51,028 nt of DNA, taken from assembly GCA_038521345.1 (NCBI GenBank), contig JBCBKU010000021.1, positions 1 through 51,028 of the forward strand. Direction: 5' to 3'. The notes beneath the pieces are model-generated. The model had not been told where the DNA came from. It worked only from the letters and a program-made list of their open reading frames with translations, and ran no database searches. Below, in pieces: positions 33,859 through 42,188 of this stretch; position 1 is the first letter of the stretch; every line of letters starts with the position of its first letter. Made by a program: the position numbers and the translations under genes. This DNA is from JBCBKU01 sp038521345. Lineage in GTDB: Bacteria > Pseudomonadota > Alphaproteobacteria > Rhodobacterales > Rhodobacteraceae.

Positions 33859-34995
33859 TTACCCGGCGCAGGATGCGATGCTGTCCGCGAGGTCTTCAAG
33901 CAAGGCCGGGTACAGCGAGGATCCCATGGGCAGGTCTGTCCCAAGCGGATCCAGGACGGCGATGGGCAACTCTGTGCCATCGGCCAGAACCTCGACTAGA
34001 CCCGGGTCATATTGCGGTTCCGAGAACAGGCAATTGACGGGTTCGGTTCCCACGCGCTCTTGCAACTCGCGCAGCCGTGCAGGTCCCGGTGTATCGGCGT
34101 CGTAGAGCGCGATGGTACCAACGACCCCAACACCAAAGTGATCCTCGAAATACTGGTACGCGTCATGATAAACCACGTAGCGTCCGCCGCCAAACGGCGC
34201 CAGCGTTGCCAATGCGGCGGATTCTGCGGCGCCTATCCTTGCAGCGGCCGCGGCAGCATTTGCGGCGTAGGTGTCCGCGTGGTCGGGATCCGCGTCCGAT
34301 AGCGCCGCGGAAATAGCGGTGAGCCAGGTCCGGGCATTGGCAGGGTCCAGCCATGTGTGCGGATCCGAACCGTCCCCACCATGAGCATGGTCGTCATGGT
34401 CATGCCCATCGCCCTCGGCATGCTCTTCCCCATGGTCGTGGTCATCGCCCTCGGCGTGTTCATCTTTGTCGTCATGGTCGTCGTCGTGATCGTGTCCGTC
34501 GCCCTTGGCATGCTCTTCCCCATGGTCGTGGTCATCGTCCTCGGCGTGCTCCTCCCCATGGTCGTCATCGTGATCTTCGTCCTCGGCGTGTTCTTCGCCA
34601 TGGCCGTGTTCGTCGTGATCATCCCCATGATCGTGGCCGCCGGCGAAGGCACCGCTGTCACGGATAGGGATCAAGACAGTGCCGTCGACGGCGTTCAACT
34701 CGATATGCTGCGCATCAGGCGCGAGCGTTTCGATCGGGTCTTCAAGCCACGGTGTCAGGCCGTGCCCGATCCAGAAAACCAGGTCGGCTTCTGACAAAGC
34801 GCGTGCTTCCGAGGGGCGCAGTGCGTGACCGTGCGGCGAAGCGCCCGGCGGTACCAGAAGATCCGGTTCGCCAACGCCGTCCATAACCATCGCAACAAGC
34901 GAATGCACCGGAAGGATATCCGTGGCCACCCGGGGCGCATCAGCGGCGGCGGGGGCGGCGGTGAGAAGAGCGATGGCGGCGGCGGAACGAAGCAT
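33859..34995 (-). CDS. znuA: Zinc ABC transporter substrate-binding protein
   Basis: ZnuA captures Zn2+ in the periplasm for the ZnuBC importer. The 378-residue precursor has a short signal peptide (1-19), the first metal histidine in PPGASPHGHALRPSE, His213 in SDPHTWLDPAN, His277 in YVVYHDAYQYFEDHFG and an acid near 349. Between the first and second ligand lies a very long His/Asp/Glu loop (121-206), built from repeats of HGEEHAE and HDHDD type; family members have a His-rich loop, but usually far shorter. It is divergent from zur-znuC-znuB across an 85-base region that carries a Zur-like dyad. Confidence 0.96.
   Translation of the reverse strand: MLRSAAAIALLTAAPAAADAPRVATDILPVHSLVAMVMDGVGEPDLLVPPGASPHGHALRPSEARALSEADLVFWIGHGLTPWLEDPIETLAPDAQHIELNAVDGTVLIPIRDSGAFAGGHDHGDDHDEHGHGEEHAEDEDHDDDHGEEHAEDDDHDHGEEHAKGDGHDHDDDHDDKDEHAEGDDHDHGEEHAEGDGHDHDDHAHGGDGSDPHTWLDPANARTWLTAISAALSDADPDHADTYAANAAAAAARIGAAESAALATLAPFGGGRYVVYHDAYQYFEDHFGVGVVGTIALYDADTPGPARLRELQERVGTEPVNCLFSEPQYDPGLVEVLADGTELPIAVLDPLGTDLPMGSSLYPALLEDLADSIASCAG
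34378..34635 (-). repeat. Imperfect tandem repeat tract encoding the His-rich loop of ZnuA
   Basis: This 258-base in-frame stretch is a degenerate repeat of short Asp/His/Glu units; the motif HGEEHA(E/K) occurs four times, with a related DEHAEGDD copy. The antisense strand reads as a long hydrophobic peptide, which is a by-product of the codon pattern. Confidence 0.85.
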
Positions 34996-35024
34996 TTAGT
35001 AAACCCCTGATGAAAGCGCACGCC

Positions 35025-35053
35025 TTGATAGGTGTTACATTATATCATATCAA
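35025..35053. promoter_or_regulatory. Dyad in the znuA/zur intergenic region, likely Zur operator
   Basis: An imperfect 29-bp dyad with outer arms TTGATA (35025-35030) and TATCAA (35048-35053) and an AT-rich core containing GTTACATTATATCATAT. Fur-family Zur proteins bind AT-rich dyads of about this size, and it lies between the divergent znuA and zur genes. Confidence 0.6.
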
Positions 35054-35080
35054 GTCGAAATCGGCAGCGAGAGGCCGCCC

Positions 35081-35560
35081 ATGAAAACCGTTGGTTTTGA
35101 AAGACACGACCACGACACCTGCCAAGCACTGACGGTCCGCGCCGTCGAAGCCCATTGCAAACGTGAAGGACTTCAGTTGACGCCTGTCCGCAAGCGTGTC
35201 CTTGAACTGTTGATCGAGGACCATCGCGCGTTTGGTGCCTATGAGGTCCTGGGTCGCTTGCAAGAAGAAGGCCTGGGATCTCACGCACCGGCTGCCTACC
35301 GTGCGCTCGACTTCCTCGTCGCACAGGGATTTGCGCACCGTATCGAACGGTTAAACGCTTTCATCGCCTGCAGCCATCCCGCAGAGCAGCATGCGCCGGC
35401 GTTTCTGATCTGCCGCGCTTGCAAAAGCGTGGTAGAGACGCCGGGCGTTGAACTGGGATCGAAGCTTGAGGCTCAGGCCGACACTGTGGGGTTCCGGATC
35501 GAACACGCGGCAATCGAAGCCGAAGGCATTTGCCCGAACTGTGCTAGCGAAGACGCATGA
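35081..35560 (+). CDS. zur: Zinc uptake regulator, Fur family
   Basis: A 159-residue Fur-family repressor: winged helix over about residues 28-85 (GLQLTPVRKRVLELLIEDHRAFGAYEVLGRLQ, then PAAYRALDFLVAQGFAHRI) and a metal domain with HPAEQHAPAFLICRACKSV and the closing ICPNCA; the two CxxC pairs form the structural zinc site seen in Zur. It lies at the head of zur-znuC-znuB and opposite znuA, so the assignment as Zur rather than Fur rests on context plus the family. GAGAGG precedes the ATG. Confidence 0.93.
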   Translation: MKTVGFERHDHDTCQALTVRAVEAHCKREGLQLTPVRKRVLELLIEDHRAFGAYEVLGRLQEEGLGSHAPAAYRALDFLVAQGFAHRIERLNAFIACSHPAEQHAPAFLICRACKSVVETPGVELGSKLEAQADTVGFRIEHAAIEAEGICPNCASEDA

Positions 35561-36312
35561 GCGTTGTTTATGTATCTGACTTGACGGTGCAATTAGGTGG
35601 CCGCCAGGTCTTGGCCGGGGTGAACCTCTCTATTGAACCCGGCGAGATCGTGACCATCGTTGGCCCCAACGGTTCGGGAAAGTCGACCCTCCTTCGGGCA
35701 ATTCTCGGGGCAGAGAAACCAAGTTCGGGACGGGTTAAGCGGCAAACAGGTCTTCGGATCGGGTATGTGCCGCAACGACTGCATGTTGACCCGACCTTGC
35801 CGATGACAGCCCGGCGATTTCTGGATCTTTCGCGGCCGGTTGACCGAACCTCGGCGACCAAAGCGCTCGACCGGGCGGATGTCGGGTCCTTTATAGACCG
35901 TCAGATGACGGATCTTTCGGGTGGACAGTTTCAACGAGTGCTTCTCGCACGTGCCCTCATGGGCAATCCCCAACTCTTGATCTTAGACGAGGCGACACAG
36001 GGATTGGATCAGCCGGGCTCCGCAGCCTTCTATACCCGCATCGAAGAGGTCAGACGTGAACTCGGATGCGCCGTTCTCATGGTCAGCCACGAGCTCCACG
36101 TCGTCATGGCCGCATCAGACCGGGTGATCTGTCTCAATGGTCATGTCTGTTGCGAGGGAGCCCCAGAACAGGTCGCCAGCGCACCGGAATATCGGGCGCT
36201 TTTCGGGACCGGGACTCGTGGCGCATTGGCGCTCTACCGACACGAACACGACCATGGTCATCATCACGACCATGCAACAGACACGGACCACTCGGTCGAG
36301 GCCGCCGAGTGA
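35557..36312 (+). CDS. znuC: Zinc ABC transporter ATP-binding protein
   Basis: A 251-residue ABC ATPase that powers zinc import. Walker A is VGPNGSGKSTLLRAIL, the signature LSGGQFQRVLLARAL, Walker B LLILDEATQGLD, and the H-loop VSHELHVV. It ends in a His-rich tail (HEHDHGHHHDHATDTDH) that could hold Zn and is a common ZnuC trait. The ATG overlaps the zur stop (ATGA), and its own stop overlaps znuB (GTGA). Confidence 0.97.
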   Translation: MSVVYVSDLTVQLGGRQVLAGVNLSIEPGEIVTIVGPNGSGKSTLLRAILGAEKPSSGRVKRQTGLRIGYVPQRLHVDPTLPMTARRFLDLSRPVDRTSATKALDRADVGSFIDRQMTDLSGGQFQRVLLARALMGNPQLLILDEATQGLDQPGSAAFYTRIEEVRRELGCAVLMVSHELHVVMAASDRVICLNGHVCCEGAPEQVASAPEYRALFGTGTRGALALYRHEHDHGHHHDHATDTDHSVEAAE

Positions 36313-37115
36313 GCCTCCTCGACGATTTCGTTGTCCGCGCGGCCGTCGGCGGTCTGGGCGTCGCGCTCGCAGCCGCACCGCTTGGATGCTTCGTCGTCTG
36401 GCGGCGGATGGCGTATTTTAGCGATGCGACCGCACATGCGGCGATCCTTGGGGTTGCGCTGGCTTTGGCACTAGACACGTCCATCACGGCAATGGTCCTG
36501 GTTTCGGGCCTCGCCATGGCACTAGTTGTGTCCTTTCTTTCGGGGCGAAGCGTCGCGGCTGATACGATCCTTGGCGTCGCGGCCCATGCGGCGCTGGCGT
36601 TCGGACTTGTGGCCGTTTCCTTTCTCTCCGGCGTGCGTGTGGACCTCATGAGTTATCTCTTTGGCGATATCCTGTCGGTCGGTCGTACAGACCTTCTTGT
36701 CATCTGGTGCGGTGCAGCCCTGGTCATAGGATTAATTGTCTGGCGCTGGACGCCTCTCTTGACGGCAACTCTTAGCGCTGAACTCGCCTATGCCGCCGGT
36801 ATCGACCCGCGCCGGGAGCATCTGGTTCTGACCTTGGCCCTCGCCCTCGTCGTAGCTGTGGCAATCCAGGTCGTTGGCGCGCTTTTGATCGCTTCGCTTC
36901 TCATCATACCCGCCGCCGCCGCGCGACCGTTGGCCACGACCCCAGAACGGATGGCGCTCATCGCCGGAGTTCTGGGGGTTACTTCAGTGTTGGGCGGAAT
37001 GCGCGCGTCATTGATCTGGGATACACCGACGGGCCCGACCATCGTGGCAACGGCGGCGGTCCTTTTTGCGATCACGAGTTTCGGCTCAATGCTGCGCACG
37101 AGTATCGGCGTCTAG
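36309..37115 (+). CDS. znuB: Zinc ABC transporter permease
   Basis: A 268-residue inner-membrane permease with about eight helices, of the ABC-3 family that imports Zn, Mn or Fe. Motifs include GCFVVWRRMAYFSDATAHAAILGVAL (the conserved segment facing the ATPase) and the C-terminal GALLIASLLIIPAAAARPLA. I chose the GTG at 36309, overlapping the znuC stop as GTGA, because a long upstream reading lies inside znuC in another frame. It shares a CTAG stop overlap with the convergent lactonase-like gene. Confidence 0.96.
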   Translation: MSLLDDFVVRAAVGGLGVALAAAPLGCFVVWRRMAYFSDATAHAAILGVALALALDTSITAMVLVSGLAMALVVSFLSGRSVAADTILGVAAHAALAFGLVAVSFLSGVRVDLMSYLFGDILSVGRTDLLVIWCGAALVIGLIVWRWTPLLTATLSAELAYAAGIDPRREHLVLTLALALVVAVAIQVVGALLIASLLIIPAAAARPLATTPERMALIAGVLGVTSVLGGMRASLIWDTPTGPTIVATAAVLFAITSFGSMLRTSIGV

Positions 37116-37888
37116 CCCAGTTTCCAGACAAATCCCGTGGATCCAAAAGAAGGATAGCGTTCCCGCACCAACGGGTCGTGCCCCGGGATGACGCGTGCGG
37201 GGTCGCCGGCCAAGGTCTGAATGGTCTCAAAGCCAGCCACCATGTCCTCGCGATCAACTACGATCGGAAAGAGTTTCCCGGACTCAAAGTTTTCATAGTA
37301 ATGGGCCGCGTCCGAGGCCAGGCAGACGGGTCCCGAGGCGGTCATGACCCGAACGGCCTGAAGTCCCCGCGCATGTCCCCCGATCTTATGAACGCTGACA
37401 CCCGGTGCAATCTCGGCCGCGCCGTCATGAAAGTCGACTCGTCCGGCGAAGACATGGCGCACCATGTCGCAGACATGCTCTGCAGTGTACGGAGCACGCA
37501 ACTCGGGGTCGCACATGCAGGGCCCGGTGGCGACCGCCATCTCGGACGGTTGAATGTGAAAGCGCGCCGAGGGATATCGAGACAACCCACCTGCATGGTC
37601 GTAGTGAAGATGCGTGATGATCACGTCCTCGACCGTGTTGGCGTCTGCGCCAACAGCATGCAGCGCTTCTGCGGGGTCTCTTAGGATCGGACGCCCCCTA
37701 AGCGCGCCCTCATCCGCCTCATAACCGGTGTCCACAACGATTTTTCGGATTCCGTTGTCGAGAACCCATGTGAAGTAATCCATGCCATGCGGCAGGGCTG
37801 GGTGATCGTCATCAATGAAGCTCTCGGATCGCGTGCGTGTGTTTCGTTCTGCATACTTCAGCGCATAAACGGACCAGATGTCGGACAT
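37112..37888 (-). CDS. MBL-fold lactonase-like protein (N-acyl homoserine lactonase family)
   Basis: A 258-residue metallo-beta-lactamase-fold protein with the HxHxDH motif in VIITHLHYDHAGGLSRYP and further ligands in GGHARGLQAVR, LASDAAHYYENF and RVIPGHDPLV. Sequence habit is that of the AiiA-related N-acyl homoserine lactonase family, whose members open lactone rings, including quorum signals; the true substrate cannot be told from sequence. I chose ATG 37888 with AAAGG upstream. It is divergent from the Gfo/Idh gene. Confidence 0.85.
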   Translation of the reverse strand: MSDIWSVYALKYAERNTRTRSESFIDDDHPALPHGMDYFTWVLDNGIRKIVVDTGYEADEGALRGRPILRDPAEALHAVGADANTVEDVIITHLHYDHAGGLSRYPSARFHIQPSEMAVATGPCMCDPELRAPYTAEHVCDMVRHVFAGRVDFHDGAAEIAPGVSVHKIGGHARGLQAVRVMTASGPVCLASDAAHYYENFESGKLFPIVVDREDMVAGFETIQTLAGDPARVIPGHDPLVRERYPSFGSTGFVWKLG

Positions 37889-37986
37889 GGGGCGCGGCCT
37901 TTCTTTAAGTGGTGTGCCACCTATAGCCCGGTTTGACACGGAATGGGGCCGCTCCTACGCTCGGGGCGGATTTCGGGAGGATCCAG

Positions 37987-39024
37987 ATGGCTGGGAATGA
38001 ACTGGCAGTTGCCGTTATCGGACTTGGCTATTTCAGCCAGTTCCACTTGGCGGCGTGGGCCGCCCAGCCAGGTGCGCGCATGGTTGCCGTTTGCGATGTC
38101 GACGCCGACAAGGCGCAGGCCGTTTCGGATACGATCGGCGTGCCCGGGTTCTCGGATGTTGATGCGCTACTTCGGAATTGCGCGCCTGACCTGGTTGATA
38201 TTGTTGCGCCGCCATGGGTTCATGGCGATCTTGTACGCACGGTGCTTGCAAAGGGGCGGACGATCATCTGCCAGAAGCCCTTTTGCACCAGCGTGGTCGA
38301 AGCTGAGTCCGTGATCGCCGAGGCCGAGGCAGCGGGTACAAGGGTCGTCATTCACGAGAATTTTCGGTTCCAACCCTGGTACCGCGAAGTGAAGGATTTT
38401 CTCGACGAGGGACGAATGGGCGACGTTTATCAGGCCCGTTTCATTCTGCGGCCGGGTGACGGGCGCGGGCCCGACGCCTACCTGTCACGCCAACCATCGT
38501 TTCAGAAAATGGAGCGGTTCCTGGTTCAGGAAACGGCCATTCATCTGGTTGACGTCTTTCGCTATTTGCTGGGGCCCATCGAAGGGGTCTACGCCGATCT
38601 TCGCAAGTTGAACCCGGTCCTCAAGGGCGAGGATACTGGTATTCTGGTCTTCGATCATTTGGGTGGTGGAAAGAGCCTGTTCGATGGCAACCGGCTTGCG
38701 GACCATCCGGTGGAAAACAAGCGTTTTGTCATGGGTGATTTTGCACTGGAAGGAGAAGCGGGCCTGCTGGCCATCGATGGTGACGGCATCCTGACATTCC
38801 GGCCTTTCGACGCAACAGAGGTCCAGCCCATCCCACTCTCGCGCCCAATGGACCGTTCCTTGTTCGGCGGAGGGTGTGTCCCCGCCTTGATTGCGCATGT
38901 CGTCGCGGCGCTGCAGGACGGCGGCGAATTCGAAAACGAGGCTGCCGACTACGTCACTGTCATGCGGGTTACCGAGGCCGCCTACCGATCCGCGCAAACA
39001 CGCTGCCGCGTCGCCATGGACTGA
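37987..39024 (+). CDS. Gfo/Idh/MocA-family oxidoreductase
   Basis: A 345-residue NAD(P)-dependent dehydrogenase: N-terminal Rossmann loop VIGLGYFSQFHLAAW, the catalytic lysine in ICQKPFCTSV (the usual E-K-P motif has Gln here), and a C-terminal alpha+beta domain with IHENFRFQPWYREVKDF. Family members oxidise sugars or polyols. GGGAGG precedes the ATG. It is followed almost without gap by the kinase gene, which suggests carbohydrate catabolism, though no transporter is adjacent. Confidence 0.9.
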   Translation: MAGNELAVAVIGLGYFSQFHLAAWAAQPGARMVAVCDVDADKAQAVSDTIGVPGFSDVDALLRNCAPDLVDIVAPPWVHGDLVRTVLAKGRTIICQKPFCTSVVEAESVIAEAEAAGTRVVIHENFRFQPWYREVKDFLDEGRMGDVYQARFILRPGDGRGPDAYLSRQPSFQKMERFLVQETAIHLVDVFRYLLGPIEGVYADLRKLNPVLKGEDTGILVFDHLGGGKSLFDGNRLADHPVENKRFVMGDFALEGEAGLLAIDGDGILTFRPFDATEVQPIPLSRPMDRSLFGGGCVPALIAHVVAALQDGGEFENEAADYVTVMRVTEAAYRSAQTRCRVAMD

Positions 39025-39028
39025 TCCA

Positions 39029-39658
39029 TTGCCCCGGTATTTGACAAGAGACGGGCTTGCTGACCATCTGGCTGCCCTGTCCGGCGGCGCTCGTTGGGTG
39101 ACTGCCGTTGCAGGCGCTCCGGCATCGGGAAAATCCACATTGGCTGAGCGGCTGGCCGTGGCGCTCGAAAGCCGCGGCGCTGGGCCGGCGGCCGTTCTTC
39201 CGATGGACGGATTTCATCTCGACGACGGCGTTTTGGAGACGCGGGGTTGGCGCGCCCGCAAAGGCGCACCGCACACATTCGATGTCGCTGGGTTCGACCA
39301 TCTCCTTGCGCGCGTTGCGGCAAATACCGAGGATGAGATAGCGGTGCCGGTATTTGACAGATCACTCGAACTGGCGCGGGCTGGTGCACGGATCATCGGG
39401 CGTGATGTGCGCCACGTGATCGTCGAGGGGAACTATCTTCTGCTCGACGAGCCGCACTGGGCGCCGCTCCGGCGACATTTCGATGTGACGGTGGCGCTTC
39501 ATGTCCCGCTTGCGATCCTGAGTGACCGTCTTTCTGATCGATGGGCTGATCTTTCTCCAACGGTCCGCCAGCTTAAGATCGAGGCCAACGATCTGCCGAA
39601 TGCACGGCTTGTGACCGACAAAAGCGTCGCAGCACAGATCGTGATCGAGGACGCCTGA
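39029..39658 (+). CDS. P-loop kinase of the FrcK/uridine-kinase-like family, TTG start
   Basis: A 209-residue P-loop protein with Walker A AVAGAPASGKSTLAERLA, the FHLDDG motif after it, and a lid region (DRLSDRWADLSP). Organisation is like that of FrcK-type fructose transport kinases and pantothenate/uridine kinase relatives. There is no ATG that fits; the likely start is the TTG at 39029, five bases after the Gfo/Idh stop, with GGA about eight bases before it. A TTG at 39041 is also possible. Substrate unknown; the pairing with the Gfo/Idh gene suggests a sugar or polyol. Confidence 0.8.
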   Translation: MPRYLTRDGLADHLAALSGGARWVTAVAGAPASGKSTLAERLAVALESRGAGPAAVLPMDGFHLDDGVLETRGWRARKGAPHTFDVAGFDHLLARVAANTEDEIAVPVFDRSLELARAGARIIGRDVRHVIVEGNYLLLDEPHWAPLRRHFDVTVALHVPLAILSDRLSDRWADLSPTVRQLKIEANDLPNARLVTDKSVAAQIVIEDA

Positions 39659-39773
39659 AGTCTGCGGCCTAGAGTCTCCATGGCTCATCCGCGTCGCATC
39701 TACGTCGCTTTTGGCCTAGCCCGATGCCCGACCGCCTGTACCGTCGTCGGAAAAGATCAGGGAGAGCCGCGCA

Positions 39774-42188
39774 ATGCCGGAGATGAAATCGCACTACCGC
39801 GTTGTGGTAATCGGGGGCGGTGTGGTCGGGACATCGGTCCTTTACCACCTTGCCAAGTTCGGCTGGACGGACGTCTGTCTTCTTGAGCGCTCTGTACTCA
39901 CCGCGGGCTCATCCTGGCACGCAGCAGGTGGTGTCCACGCGCTGAATGCGGATCCAAACATTGCGGCCTTGCAGGCGTACACGATCGACCTGCTGGAGAC
40001 AATTCAAGAGGAATCGGGTCAGTCCATCGGCCTTCACATGACGGGCGGCCTGACCATGGCCGGGACGCCCGAGCGTTGGGAATGGCTGCAATCGGCATAC
40101 AGAACATTCCAGTCTATCGGAATCGAAGACTGTCACCTTGTCACCCCCGAGGAGGCCGGCGAGCTTTGCCCGATCATGTCGACCGATGGACTCCTGGGTG
40201 GCATGTGGGCCGACCGGGAAGGATATGTGGACACGACCGGGACAGTCCACGCTTATGCTGGCGCTGCTAAAAAGCGCGGTGGAACCATTTTCGAACACAC
40301 GAAAGTCGAGGAACTGATCCAGACCAAGGATGGTTGGAAGGTTGTCACCGACAAGGGCACGATCACCTGCGAGCATGTCGTGAACGCAGCCGGTCTTTGG
40401 GCCAAGCAAGTTGGGCGCATGGCCGGTATCGAACTGCCGGTTTCGCCCCTGAAGCACCATTATCTAATTTCTGACACCATCCCGGAGGTTGCTGCACTCG
40501 ACAAAGAGCTACCCATGATGGTGGACCTCGAAGGGTTCTCGTATCTGCGGCAGGATCAGCAGGGTGTTCTTCTCGGCATCTACGAGATCAACCACGAACA
40601 CTGGGCCATGGACGGCGCGCCTTGGGACTATGGGATGGAGCTGTTCCAGGAACAGCTCGACCGGATCGAGGACGAGTTGACTCTTTGCTTCGACCGCTAT
40701 CCGGTCTTGCAAGAGGCGGGCATCAAGACTTGGGTCAACGGTGCCTTCACCTTCTCGCCCGATGGCAATCCATTGGTTGGCCCGGTTCCGGGCAAGCCCG
40801 GCTATTGGTGTGCGTGCGCTGTCATGGCGGGCTTCCTGCAGGGTGGCGGTGTGGGCAAAAGCCTGGCTGAATGGATGATCCACGGCGAATCCGAGGCCGA
40901 TGTCTACGGCATGGACGTGGCGCGGTACGGCAAATTCGCCGAGAACAGGCAGTACATCAAGGAAACGACTGGCCAGTTCTATTCTCGTCGCTTCGTGATG
41001 ACCTATCCGAACGAGCAGTTGCCAGCCGGCCGTCCGCTGAAATGCGCACCAGCTCATACCGAAATGGAGGCCGCAGGCGCGCGCTGGGGCACGTCATGGG
41101 ACATGGAGGTGCCCCTTTACTTCGCGCCGACACCCGACTTCGTAGAGGCGCCGACGCTTCGTCGCCCGAACGTGCATGACATTGTCGCCGAGGAAAGCCG
41201 CGCGGTGCGCGAAACGGTGGGTCTTCTCGATATCTCGGCGTTCTCCCGCTACGAGGTTTCGGGTCCGAACGCGGAAGAATGGCTCGACAGGATGATGGCG
41301 TCGAAACTGCCGAAACCGGGTCGCGCAAAGCTTGCCCCGATGCTGTCTGCCACGGGGCGGCTCAAAGGCGACCTGACGATATTGAACTGGGGTGATGGAA
41401 CTTGGTGGATCATGGGGTCCTACTATCTCCGCGCCTGGCACATGCGGTGGTTCAACGATCACTTGACCGACGGAGTTCGGGTGCGGGACCTCGGCGAGAA
41501 AGTATGCGGCTTCTCGCTTTCCGGTCCCAACTCGCGCAAGGTCATCGAACGGGTGACCGACGGTCCCGTGGAGGACTTGCCCTTCATGGGGTGTGGGGAC
41601 TTCGACATCGGGATGATCCGCGCCAAGGTCGCTCGACTCTCGGTAACGGGCGAATTGGGCTACGAGATCAACTGCGGCTACGGCGAGCACATTACGCTAC
41701 GGCGTACGCTTCTGCAGGCCGGTGCAGATCTCGGCATGCGCGAGATCGGGTTCAACGCGCTGAACTCGCTGCGCCTTGAGAAAAGCTTCGGAATCTGGTC
41801 GGCCGAGTTCACACAGGATCGGACGCCGGCCATGACCGGAATGGACCGCTGGATCGATTGGTCCAAAGACTTCGCGGGCAGAGCGGCGGCGGAGGTTGAG
41901 CGGGACGGCAACGGCCCCGCGCAGCGTTTGGTGACGCTTGAGGTCGATGCGGACGACGCGGATGCGAGCGGGTACGAACCAATCTGGAAGAACGGGCGCC
42001 GCGTCGGTTTCGTGACCTCTGGTGGTTATGGTCACACTGTCGACCGTTCGCTTGCCATGGCGATGGTTGAGGCCGACGTCTGTGACGAAGGGACCGAGCT
42101 TGCCGTCCATATCGTCGGTGTCGAGCGCACGGCGCGGGTCATTCCCGCTTCGCCCTACGACCCTCGGGGTCAGGCGATGCGGGGATGA
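39774..42188 (+). CDS. FAD-dependent dimethylglycine/sarcosine dehydrogenase-like protein with GcvT domain
   Basis: An 804-residue protein: N-terminal DAO-type flavoprotein domain (FAD loop RVVVIGGGVVGTSVLYHL) with the conserved GSSWHAAGG segment, whose His49 aligns with the histidine that binds FAD covalently in mammalian DMGDH; then a C-terminal GcvT-like folate-binding part (about 430-800) that in relatives channels the removed methyl group to tetrahydrofolate. Dimethylglycine, sarcosine or a related N-methyl amine is the expected substrate. GGGAGAG precedes the ATG. Its stop overlaps the MttB-like gene (ATGA). Confidence 0.88.
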   Translation: MPEMKSHYRVVVIGGGVVGTSVLYHLAKFGWTDVCLLERSVLTAGSSWHAAGGVHALNADPNIAALQAYTIDLLETIQEESGQSIGLHMTGGLTMAGTPERWEWLQSAYRTFQSIGIEDCHLVTPEEAGELCPIMSTDGLLGGMWADREGYVDTTGTVHAYAGAAKKRGGTIFEHTKVEELIQTKDGWKVVTDKGTITCEHVVNAAGLWAKQVGRMAGIELPVSPLKHHYLISDTIPEVAALDKELPMMVDLEGFSYLRQDQQGVLLGIYEINHEHWAMDGAPWDYGMELFQEQLDRIEDELTLCFDRYPVLQEAGIKTWVNGAFTFSPDGNPLVGPVPGKPGYWCACAVMAGFLQGGGVGKSLAEWMIHGESEADVYGMDVARYGKFAENRQYIKETTGQFYSRRFVMTYPNEQLPAGRPLKCAPAHTEMEAAGARWGTSWDMEVPLYFAPTPDFVEAPTLRRPNVHDIVAEESRAVRETVGLLDISAFSRYEVSGPNAEEWLDRMMASKLPKPGRAKLAPMLSATGRLKGDLTILNWGDGTWWIMGSYYLRAWHMRWFNDHLTDGVRVRDLGEKVCGFSLSGPNSRKVIERVTDGPVEDLPFMGCGDFDIGMIRAKVARLSVTGELGYEINCGYGEHITLRRTLLQAGADLGMREIGFNALNSLRLEKSFGIWSAEFTQDRTPAMTGMDRWIDWSKDFAGRAAAEVERDGNGPAQRLVTLEVDADDADASGYEPIWKNGRRVGFVTSGGYGHTVDRSLAMAMVEADVCDEGTELAVHIVGVERTARVIPASPYDPRGQAMRG

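Noticed and set aside
34357..34794. A hydrophobic plus-strand reading antisense to znuA that looks like a membrane protein
   Set aside because: Its Val/Met-rich content is the exact mirror of the His/Asp/Glu codons of the ZnuA loop, and it has no ribosome binding site or family match.
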